Made by a program: the position numbers and the translations under genes. Positions 8,385 through 15,926 of a DNA stretch of 64,000 nt are shown piece by piece (within the stretch, counting starts at the first letter, position 1; the number at the start of each line of letters is the position of its first letter). This DNA comes from Oscillospiraceae bacterium (lineage in GTDB: Bacteria; Bacillota; Clostridia; Oscillospirales; Ruminococcaceae): positions 52,509 through 116,508 of the forward strand of contig JAFSEU010000022.1 in NCBI GenBank assembly GCA_017435565.1, given 5' to 3'. The notes beneath the pieces were generated by a model, which saw only the letters and a list, made by a program, of their open reading frames with translations, had not been told where the DNA came from and made no database searches.

Positions 8385-9839
8385 TTATTCCCAAACGAGA
8401 TCATCAGGATATGCTTCAGCAACTGCTTCCTGGAAAGGAACGGACCAATCGTCAGCGTCGCCCTTGCAGTAGTTTGTAACTGCTGTAAGGAATGCAGCCT
8501 TGATTGTGGAATCCTTCTCTGTTACGAGGCCTTCCATTGAGATGGAGGGAGCAACTTCAGCAAATACTGCGAACTGATCCTGACCACCGAGGAGAGCGTT
8601 AGAGTTAGAAGCTTCTTCAACAATCTTGCCCATTACGTTCTTGTTGTTTACGAAATCGCCAACAGCAAGAGCATATTCGTACATAGACTGTTCGTTGATG
8701 CAGAAGGACTTGATGTAGTCACCAGCCATAGCCTTGTTGTCAGAATCCTTACCTACGCAAAGGAATGTGCCGCCCCAAGAGTAAGCCTGAGGACCAGCGA
8801 TAAGTGTCCAAGGACCTGTTTCGCCCTGCCAGCCTTCGAGCTGACCGCCAACTTCCTTAACGCACCATGTGCATCCGAAGAAGCCGAGAGCTGTACCGTT
8901 CTGACCCATAGGAGCCCAGTCAGGAGACCACTGACCGATAGCAGGATCAACGTAACCGCCGTCAACGAGTTCCTTAGCAAGTGTTACGAAGCCTTCAGCT
9001 TCACCAACGTTGAGCTTGTTGTCAGCTGTAACCCAAGCTTCAGATCTGTTTGTAGCGTAAACCTGCCACAAACCACCGAGTGTAGGACAAATCTTAACTG
9101 CGCCGGATGTAGCTTCGGAAAGTTCAGCAGCTGTAGCCTTGAATGCATCCCAATCCTTCATCTTCTCCTGCATTGCAGCGCCGTCTGTAACACCGAGGTG
9201 CTCTTCAGCGAGTGCATTGTTGTAAACATAACCGCCGGGTGTAGCCTGGAAAGATGTAGCATAAAGCTCGCCAGGTGCTGTACCGATGGATACTGTGTAG
9301 CTGAACTGGTTAGCAAGGTCAGCTTCTGTGATGCCTACCTCAGAGAGAGGAAGTGCATATGTGTCCTTAGCGTACTTGAGAACCCAGTCAACGTCGCACA
9401 TGAAAATGTCAACGTCGTTACCGCCGAGGATGTAAGCGTCATACTTTGTAGCAGCGTCACCACCGGACTCAGCAACTACTTCAACCTTAACGTTGGAGTT
9501 GCCGGACTTTTCCATGTAGTGGTCAGCCATAGGCTGAGCGTCGTCTGCTGTCCAAGTGATAACTGTGAGTGTACCCTCTTCGGACTGGTAGTCAATTGTG
9601 TCTGTTGAAAGTGTAACGCCTGAGTTAACGCCTTCGCCTTCGCCTTCGCCTTCAGATGTGCTGCCTTCAGAAGTTTCGCCTTCAGATGTGCTGCCTTCAG
9701 AAGCTGAAGAAGAAGAATCAGATGTGCTGCTGCCTGAGCTGCTGCTGCTGGAATCTGCATCGTCACCGCAAGCTGCGAAAGATACAGAAGTGATAGCAAG
9801 AGCTGCAAGGAGAGCAAGTGTTCTCTTAAGTGTGCTCAT
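8385..9839 (-). CDS. Sugar ABC transporter substrate-binding lipoprotein
   Basis: Extracellular solute-binding protein of family 1 type, 484 residues. A signal peptide ends in a lipobox (SFAAC, Cys at 23), then a linker rich in Ser, Gly and Glu (residues about 28-70) holds the protein off the membrane. The mature domain begins at the TLTVITWTADDAQP strand and has the usual periplasmic-binding-protein length. It is first in the operon with the two permeases and should set substrate specificity. AAGGAGGAA precedes the ATG. Neighbouring cellulases suggest cello- or related oligosaccharides, but this is inference. Confidence 0.93.
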   Translation of the reverse strand: MSTLKRTLALLAALAITSVSFAACGDDADSSSSSSGSSTSDSSSSASEGSTSEGETSEGSTSEGEGEGEGVNSGVTLSTDTIDYQSEEGTLTVITWTADDAQPMADHYMEKSGNSNVKVEVVAESGGDAATKYDAYILGGNDVDIFMCDVDWVLKYAKDTYALPLSEVGITEADLANQFSYTVSIGTAPGELYATSFQATPGGYVYNNALAEEHLGVTDGAAMQEKMKDWDAFKATAAELSEATSGAVKICPTLGGLWQVYATNRSEAWVTADNKLNVGEAEGFVTLAKELVDGGYVDPAIGQWSPDWAPMGQNGTALGFFGCTWCVKEVGGQLEGWQGETGPWTLIAGPQAYSWGGTFLCVGKDSDNKAMAGDYIKSFCINEQSMYEYALAVGDFVNNKNVMGKIVEEASNSNALLGGQDQFAVFAEVAPSISMEGLVTEKDSTIKAAFLTAVTNYCKGDADDWSVPFQEAVAEAYPDDLVWE

Positions 9840-9868
9840 TGTAATGTTCCTCCTTAAAATTAGGTGCC

Positions 9869-9882
9869 GTATCGTTTGATAC
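9869..9882. promoter_or_regulatory. Possible operator in the binding-protein leader
   Basis: Perfect short inverted repeat GTATC-GTTT-GATAC about 30 bases upstream of the lipoprotein start. It could be a regulator site. It does not fit the CG-centred LacI pattern seen near the cellulase genes. Confidence 0.35.
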
Positions 9883-9914
9883 AGCGGTTTTAATAGTGAA
9901 TTTTGCGTTTGAGC

Positions 9915-9942
9915 ACCATATAAATTATGTATATGGGCGCAA
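9915..9942. other. Hairpin in the ABC-operon 5' leader
   Basis: Inverted repeat GCACCATATAAATTATGTATATGGGCGC inside the roughly 115-base untranslated leader between the promoter at 9962-9990 and the start at 9839. Possible mRNA-stability or regulatory structure. Confidence 0.35.
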
Positions 9943-9961
9943 AAATCACTTTAGTACGTTT

Positions 9962-9990
9962 ATAATAGCGTACCGTGCAAAAAAAGTCAA
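9962..9990 (-). promoter_or_regulatory. Promoter of the sugar ABC transporter operon
   Basis: On the minus strand: TTGACT (9990-9985), 17-base spacer, TATTAT (9967-9962). It gives a long leader before the lipoprotein gene. The rest of 9991-10307 is AT-rich with no gene seen; a 9-bp hairpin (AAATGCAAG/CTTGCATTT, about 10237-10282) could end asnB transcription but lacks a convincing T tract. Confidence 0.7.
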
Positions 9991-10307
9991 TGCTTTTATG
10001 TGAATTTAATATTTTTAGGGCGTTTTGCACATAATTTTCATTACAGAATTGTGCATATTGCCATCAAATATTACAATTCGATAACAAAAACAGCCAAAAA
10101 ACCAACATAAAAGTATCAAAACAAACATAAACGCCTGCTTTCTTTGCTATGTTCATAATATACCACCAACCTCAAAAAAAGGCAATAGTTTTTGACATTC
10201 TGTGATAATTTTGAAATCTTTCTTGTTCAAAACGAACAAATGCAAGCCGACTTTTTTGTTGAGTTTTGCCGACTTGCATTTATAATTGTAACCGTTATGT
10301 TTTTGAT

Positions 10308-12155
10308 TCAGTTCAGAACAAAGAACTGCTCATACCACAGAATAAAGGTGTAAATCGTCCAGATTTTTTTCATATTATGAGCCCTGCCCGCCTTATGGTC
10401 CTCAAGCAGCTTCATAGCTTCGCTTTGATTAAAGAACATCGGGCAATATTTGCTCTCAAACTTTTCTTTAACCATATTATAGTATTTATCCTGCCTGAGC
10501 CAATCATTAAGCGGAACGGGAAAACCGAGCTTTTTCTTGAAAGCCGTTCTTTCGGGTATTTGCTTTACTGCAGCATTTCGCAGCGCAACCTTTGTAACAT
10601 CGCCCTTGACGCGGCAGTCTGTCGGCAGCTTCAGAGCAAGCTCAAGCATTTCCTTGTCAAGGAAGGGCACGCGAAGCTCAAGCGAATTTGCCATACTCAT
10701 TCTATCAGCCTTTTGCAGAATATCAAACGCCATCCAGGTGTGAATATCAACATACTGATACTGCGTAGGTTCATCAAGGTGGCTGACCTTATCAAAATAG
10801 GGCTTTGTATATTCGCTCGGGTCCTTTGCGGCAATATCCTTTGCAAGATATTTTGCCCGCTCCTTCGAGTTGAAAACATAATTATTTCGCATAAAGCGCT
10901 GATGAATCAACTGTCCGCCTGCGGTTGCAAAATGCTTGCCCTTGAAATTAGGCATAACCCCTGCCACGCCGCTTATGGCTTTTCTCACAAATTTTGGCAC
11001 ACGTCTGCAATATTTATCAAAATGCATACCTGCCAGGTACATCGGATATCCGCCGAAAAGTTCATCAGCACCCTCGCCCGAGAGCACAACCTTTACATAT
11101 TTGGCGGCGTTTTTTGCCAAAAAGAAAAGCGGAACCTCGGAAGGATTGGGCAGTGGCTCATCCATATAATACTGAATAATCGGAGAATACTGAAAATATT
11201 CATCAGCCGAAACCTTGTTCGATATATTAGGAACGCCGACTGTCTGCGAAAAATCCTGTGCATATGAAAGCTCGCTGTATTTCTCCTCTGCATAGCCTAC
11301 TGAAAACGTTTTTACATCCTTTGTAACCTTTGAAACTTCTTTCACAACATAGCTCGAATCAATTCCGCTGGAAAGGAAGCAGCCAACCTCAACATCACTG
11401 ATTTTGTGCGCTTCTACGGACTTTGTGAATTCCTGCGCAATAAGTTCTTCCCACTCATCAAGTGTTTTTGAATTATCGATATTGTACTTTATATCATAAT
11501 ATTTTGAAATTTCCATATTGCCGTTGCGCCATCTGAAGCAATGACCGCCGAGCAGTTTGAAAACGTTTTTAAACATCGTCTCCTCGTCGGGAATATACTC
11601 AAAGCACATATAATCGGGCAGGCGCGCTTCGTTAACTTCCCTCACAAAATCGGGATGTTCCAGAAAGCTTTTTATCTCAGAACCAAAGATAAAGCTGCCG
11701 TTTCCGTTATAATAGTAAAAAGGCTTTATGCCGAAGATATCCCTTGCGCCGAAAAGCTCGTTTTTCACCTTGTCCCAGATAACAAAAGCATACATTCCTC
11801 TGAGCCTCGTCAGAAGCCCGTCGCCCCATTGCTCATATCCGTGAAGCAGAACCTCACTGTCGGCATTGGTTTTGAAAATATGTCCTGCCTGTTCAAGCTC
11901 TTTTCTGAGTATTTTAAAATTATAGATTTCACCGTTGAAGGTAAGAACCTTTGTATCATCCTCGTTGGTCATCGGCTGTCTGCCGCCTTCAAGGTCAATA
12001 ATACTCAATCGGCGAAAGCCCAGAGCGCATTTTTCATCCACATAATAATCGTCCATATCGGGCCCTCTGTGAATGATTTTGTCGGACATCTTCTTTATAA
12101 TCGAATGGTTATCTCTTTTTAAATCCGTCACGATAAATCCGGTAAATCCGCACAT
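10308..12155 (-). CDS. asnB: Asparagine synthase (glutamine-hydrolysing) / AsnH-like amidotransferase
   Basis: Class II glutamine amidotransferase joined to an asparagine-synthetase domain, 615 residues. The start at 12155 is set by the required N-terminal nucleophile (Met-Cys-Gly-Phe; GGAG upstream), not the longer frame to 12233. The glutaminase domain shows HRGPD and FNGEIYN; the synthetase pyrophosphate loop is SSGIDSSYV (about 266-274). The usual product is L-asparagine. Here it follows D-aspartate ligase and aspartate racemase genes, so it may instead amidate the D-Asp side chain in peptidoglycan precursors, as the paralogue AsnH does in lactic acid bacteria. That role is inferred from context. 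Confidence 0.9.
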   Translation of the reverse strand: MCGFTGFIVTDLKRDNHSIIKKMSDKIIHRGPDMDDYYVDEKCALGFRRLSIIDLEGGRQPMTNEDDTKVLTFNGEIYNFKILRKELEQAGHIFKTNADSEVLLHGYEQWGDGLLTRLRGMYAFVIWDKVKNELFGARDIFGIKPFYYYNGNGSFIFGSEIKSFLEHPDFVREVNEARLPDYMCFEYIPDEETMFKNVFKLLGGHCFRWRNGNMEISKYYDIKYNIDNSKTLDEWEELIAQEFTKSVEAHKISDVEVGCFLSSGIDSSYVVKEVSKVTKDVKTFSVGYAEEKYSELSYAQDFSQTVGVPNISNKVSADEYFQYSPIIQYYMDEPLPNPSEVPLFFLAKNAAKYVKVVLSGEGADELFGGYPMYLAGMHFDKYCRRVPKFVRKAISGVAGVMPNFKGKHFATAGGQLIHQRFMRNNYVFNSKERAKYLAKDIAAKDPSEYTKPYFDKVSHLDEPTQYQYVDIHTWMAFDILQKADRMSMANSLELRVPFLDKEMLELALKLPTDCRVKGDVTKVALRNAAVKQIPERTAFKKKLGFPVPLNDWLRQDKYYNMVKEKFESKYCPMFFNQSEAMKLLEDHKAGRAHNMKKIWTIYTFILWYEQFFVLN

Positions 12156-12216
12156 ATCATTTCTCCGTTCCGACGCAAAAGCAAAAGTTTTTGCGCCATT
12201 CATATATAATGTCTTG

Positions 12217-12951
12217 TTAAAAAGGCACAGCAAGCCTTTGATACTGTTTTTTTATATTGCCGCCGCACATTAAAAGCGCCTTATATGCAAGTGCTTCCAT
12301 AGCATCGATGTATCCGATGCCGATGTCATTGTCACGCTTTATCAGCGAAAGCTCGGTGCATCCTAAAATATTACACTGTGCGCCCTTTGACCTAAGATTA
12401 TCACTTGCACACCTGAAATTATCCATATTGACAGTTCTGCCCGTCTTTACATCATCGTAAATCACCGACATCACAAGCGACTGCTCGTGATTATCGGGAA
12501 CAGCGGCGTTTATGCCGTATTTTGCAAGCGCATTCTGAAAAAGCTGAGTTTTCAGCGTGCCGTCAGTCGCCATAATACCTGCGCATTTTATGCCCGCATT
12601 ATGAAGCTGTTTTGCCGTTTCATCCACAATATTCAGAAGCGGAACAGATATTCCGCTCTGAAGCGTATCGTGAAAGCTGTGTGCTGTAATGCACGGCATT
12701 GCAAGGCAGCAGCAGCCAAGCGATTCGAGCTGCTTTGCCGTTGCAAGAAGCAAGGGCACGGGCGAATCGTTTGAATGCCCTAACAAAAACGCTGTTCTGT
12801 CGGGGGTTTTCGGTCTGCTTATAAGAATTGAATCGGGGTGCTGCTGGTCGCACTTTGCATCGCTCAGCCTTGTAAAAAGCTCTAAAAAATATGCGCTCGC
12901 AAGTGGCCCCAATCCCCCTATTATGCCTAAAGTTTTTGTAATATCGTTCAT
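12217..12951 (-). CDS. racD: Aspartate/glutamate racemase family protein, probable aspartate racemase
   Basis: PLP-independent amino acid racemase, 244 residues. It begins KTLGIIGGLGPLAS. The two catalytic cysteines are visible in MPCITAH (the more common form is MPCNTAH) and in LGCTEL near residue 198. The start overlaps the end of the D-aspartate ligase gene by 4 bases (ATGA), so the two are coupled. Its likely job is to supply D-aspartate to that ligase, as racD does beside the ligase gene in lactic acid bacteria. A glutamate racemase role is less likely because of this linkage. Confidence 0.85.
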   Translation of the reverse strand: MNDITKTLGIIGGLGPLASAYFLELFTRLSDAKCDQQHPDSILISRPKTPDRTAFLLGHSNDSPVPLLLATAKQLESLGCCCLAMPCITAHSFHDTLQSGISVPLLNIVDETAKQLHNAGIKCAGIMATDGTLKTQLFQNALAKYGINAAVPDNHEQSLVMSVIYDDVKTGRTVNMDNFRCASDNLRSKGAQCNILGCTELSLIKRDNDIGIGYIDAMEALAYKALLMCGGNIKKQYQRLAVPF

Positions 12952-14171
12952 CTCAAGCCCTTGTTTCCAAAGCTTTCCTTATACTTCTTTATATAGTTCA
13001 TCTGGTTTAAAACATAGCGCACCGTGCGCATAAAGCCTCTATCCTTATTATAGTAAAGCGAACGGCAGAATTTTCCCTGACGAATCAGCTCTTTAGCCTG
13101 CGCCTTGATATTTTCGTCGCTTACATATTTAAAGATTACACTTTTGGGGATTATTGTCCACAAAACCTTTTTATCGGCAATAACGGTATCATACTTTTTG
13201 CCGTAGATAACATCATCGGCAAGGTATTTTGCAAGATTAAATCCGCCCGCGGTAACAAAAAAGCTGCTTCTGCCCTGGCGCAGATTCATTTCAAACAGCT
13301 TATATTTGCCGTCCCTCGGGTCAAGCTTCATATCAAAGTTTGCAAATCCGATATATCCGATGCTTTCAAGGAAATTCTTCATTCTGTCGGAAAGCTCTTT
13401 ATCATAGCCGTTGATAATTGCGGCATATGAGCCTATGCCCTCGGGGGTGTGCTCCTCAAGGAGCGCATTGCCGAGCGAGATGAGTCTTACCTTTTTGTCA
13501 CTTCCGCAATAGCAGTTCATAACCCTCATCTGACTGTCTTCACCCGGGATATATTCCTGTATAATAAGCGTATCCTGATATGACGAACCGTAAATCGCAT
13601 TCAATATCGCGTCAAATTCAGCTTTGTTTTCGGCAACAAAAACCTTTTTCTTGTGTTCAAACTTACAATTCCAGTATGCAACGCTGTTTGACGGTTTGAT
13701 TATCACAGGAAAATCAAACGGCAGCTCTACATCTTTATAATCCGCAGCAGTACAAGAGGTGGTCTTAGGAAATTCAAACCCGAATTCCTCACAGACCTTA
13801 TAAAAGCTTTCTTTAATAGAAAGGCGCATCAAAAGCTCCTCGCTGATGCACTCAAAGCGGTAGATATCTCTCAACCTGTCCTGATTGCGCACCAGAAGCT
13901 TTATATAGTTATCTCCGCAGGGAACGAGCAAAAGCGTTTTGCCTTCAAATCTCTTGGAAAAATCAACAAGCGTCTTTACAAAAACCTCATCATTTTCAAG
14001 CTCGGGCTCAACAATTTCAACCGAAACTATTTTGCTGTCCATTGTTGCGGTAAGTGTTCCCTTACCGATAGCGTATGACCTTATGCCGTATTCTTCATGA
14101 AACGACCTCGCCATACCATATACATTAACATCACTTCCCAGAAGAACCGGGATAAAATCTGCTTTTTCCAT
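12948..14171 (-). CDS. D-aspartate ligase (ATP-grasp), peptidoglycan cross-bridge
   Basis: ATP-grasp enzyme of 407 residues that closely resembles Enterococcus faecium D-aspartate ligase (Asl-fm) over its length. Matching stretches include FIPVLLGSDVNVYGMARSF at the N terminus and GFANFDMKLDPRDGKYKLFE with NLRQGRSSF, the metal and ATP site, near 285-315. The family joins the beta-carboxyl of D-Asp to the side-chain amine of L-Lys in the peptidoglycan stem. It is followed by an aspartate racemase and an AsnB/AsnH homologue and preceded by a sortase. It implies lysine-type wall with a D-Asx bridge in this organism, which is inference. Confidence 0.88.
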   Translation of the reverse strand: MEKADFIPVLLGSDVNVYGMARSFHEEYGIRSYAIGKGTLTATMDSKIVSVEIVEPELENDEVFVKTLVDFSKRFEGKTLLLVPCGDNYIKLLVRNQDRLRDIYRFECISEELLMRLSIKESFYKVCEEFGFEFPKTTSCTAADYKDVELPFDFPVIIKPSNSVAYWNCKFEHKKKVFVAENKAEFDAILNAIYGSSYQDTLIIQEYIPGEDSQMRVMNCYCGSDKKVRLISLGNALLEEHTPEGIGSYAAIINGYDKELSDRMKNFLESIGYIGFANFDMKLDPRDGKYKLFEMNLRQGRSSFFVTAGGFNLAKYLADDVIYGKKYDTVIADKKVLWTIIPKSVIFKYVSDENIKAQAKELIRQGKFCRSLYYNKDRGFMRTVRYVLNQMNYIKKYKESFGNKGLR

Positions 14172-14203
14172 TATTTTTATTATGTCCTTTTATTTTTTTG
14201 TTA

Positions 14204-15760
14204 TTACTCGGAAAGCTCTCCGAAAAGAGTTTCGATATCGTATCTTGTGTCGGTGTCGTCATAACTTCCGCCGCGGTAACGATACCATATATCGGGATAC
14301 AAAGGATTATCGTTGTACTCATAATCATCCACATAATCATAACCCGTTTCTCCCTCACGCAGTTCTCTCGCAACAACAACCAGTCTCGAATCCTCAAAAT
14401 CGGTTGCACAGGTCGAGAGCGTCACCATTTTTTCGCCGTATTCGACATCTATATATGTGTCGTACATCGAACGCTTTTTGCAGTTGCTGACGTAGGTCTG
14501 AAAATCAAGCTCATCGGTAAATTCGATCTCGTTCTGATATCCCCACACCTCACCCGAAGCTTCATCGGTGTTTGTGATGAATACCGCAAAAATCACATAT
14601 TCATATTCATAATAATTGCTGTTGAGCTTGATTACGGGGTGCTCACGCAGATAGTTGATCGTTCCGAAATTTGTCTTATACTGGTCAAGGTCGCCGAACA
14701 TAGAGTTGGTTTTCGTGTCGTGGCCGTATATCACCAGATTGTCCGAGCGCTGATTATGGGTAAGCGTGCACCTGTAATCGGCGTAAATACAGCCGTAATC
14801 ATCATGCTCGCCGTAAATATCCTTGTTAAGATAATAATCATTATCATCAGCCTGTAGAACAGGCAGATCTATATGTGTGTTTTCAATCTGAATCCAGCCG
14901 ATTACATCGTTGTTTAAATCGTAAAAATATTCCTGACTGCGAAGCATCGGCGGAACATAATCGTCATCAAGCAAAATATCGTGGTCAACTGCCGAGCTCT
15001 CATCGGTTTTATCGTCCTCCTGTGTGAGCTGCTCATGCATATCCGCCAGCGATTGATTCTTTGCTTCGGAATCCTGCGTACTCTTCTGATACTCAACTAT
15101 GATATACACGCAGGCAATTGCAACGATTACCGCAATAATCAAAATCATCTTCCTGATTATTTCAAAGGCGCTGTCACCGCCCCACGGAATAAACTTTTTC
15201 AAAAACCTTGCAACAGGGTTTTTGGGCTCATATTTTTTCTTTTTCGCCTTGCTTTTGGATTTCTTACCGGGCTTTTCGTTTTTCGCGTCGGTCTTTTTGA
15301 CAGCAGTTCTTTCCGGATCGTTATGCGCAGGTGTTTTTGCAGAATTTTCAGTCAAAAGCTGTACGGAGGCTGCCGCCTGTTCAGCTTCAACGTTTTTATC
15401 ATTTTCAAGCTCGCCGGCATCATTCTTATCTTTCTTTATAGCGTCGGTTTCCTTTATAATGCGCGTTACGGTATCGTCAAGCTCATATGGCTTTCTTGCA
15501 GGCTTCGCCGCGTTCTTTTTTTCGATGTCGGTAGCAGCGCTTTCCTGAAGAATTTCCGAAATTTCGTCTTCATCTTCCTTAATAGTCACTACGAATTTTT
15601 TCTTAGGCGCCGCCTTCTGCTGAGCGTCATTCTTTGCGCTCTGTGATACCTGCACTGCTCTCGGTGTAGGTTTTATGGTCGGCTTAGGCGTATCCGATGC
15701 AACATCGGGCGGCAAATCATAGGATTTGATTTTTACTTCAATTCTCTTTTTCTGTTCCAA
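14204..15760 (-). CDS. Class B-like sortase with long charged N-terminal region
   Basis: Membrane transpeptidase that anchors secreted proteins to the wall. The first 205 residues are a lysine/glutamate-rich, probably disordered cytoplasmic segment, unusual in length for a sortase. One membrane helix follows (about 208-228), then a catalytic domain with His in NLVIYGHDT, Cys in TLSTCATDF and Arg in SRLVVVARE, the sortase B pattern. The C terminus is rich in Tyr and Asp. A TTG start is used with AAAGGAGT 11 bases upstream. It ends 32 bases before the D-aspartate ligase gene and has its own promoter, so sortase and cross-bridge genes are probably one transcript. Confidence 0.88.
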   Translation of the reverse strand: MEQKKRIEVKIKSYDLPPDVASDTPKPTIKPTPRAVQVSQSAKNDAQQKAAPKKKFVVTIKEDEDEISEILQESAATDIEKKNAAKPARKPYELDDTVTRIIKETDAIKKDKNDAGELENDKNVEAEQAAASVQLLTENSAKTPAHNDPERTAVKKTDAKNEKPGKKSKSKAKKKKYEPKNPVARFLKKFIPWGGDSAFEIIRKMILIIAVIVAIACVYIIVEYQKSTQDSEAKNQSLADMHEQLTQEDDKTDESSAVDHDILLDDDYVPPMLRSQEYFYDLNNDVIGWIQIENTHIDLPVLQADDNDYYLNKDIYGEHDDYGCIYADYRCTLTHNQRSDNLVIYGHDTKTNSMFGDLDQYKTNFGTINYLREHPVIKLNSNYYEYEYVIFAVFITNTDEASGEVWGYQNEIEFTDELDFQTYVSNCKKRSMYDTYIDVEYGEKMVTLSTCATDFEDSRLVVVARELREGETGYDYVDDYEYNDNPLYPDIWYRYRGGSYDDTDTRYDIETLFGELSE

Positions 15761-15824
15761 CGTATTTTCTTACTCCTTTCATATATTATTTGTTCTACAC
15801 ATTGCAATCATTGCAATCATATTT

Positions 15825-15854
15825 ATTTTACTACAAAACCGACTGTATTGTCAA
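15825..15854 (-). promoter_or_regulatory. Promoter of the sortase / cross-bridge operon
   Basis: Minus strand: TTGACA (15854-15849), 18-base spacer, TAAAAT (15830-15825), about 65 bases before the sortase start. Confidence 0.7.
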
Positions 15855-15876
15855 CATATTTTACTCGTCAAAGCAC

Positions 15877-15914
15877 AAAAATCCCCTTCGGAAAAATTAT
15901 CCGAAGGGGATTAA
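15877..15914 (-). terminator. Intrinsic terminator after the P-type ATPase-like gene
   Basis: AATCCCCTTCGGA / TCCGAAGGGGATT hairpin followed by TTTTTG on the minus strand. Confidence 0.85.
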
Positions 15915-15926
15915 GCTACATATCAA

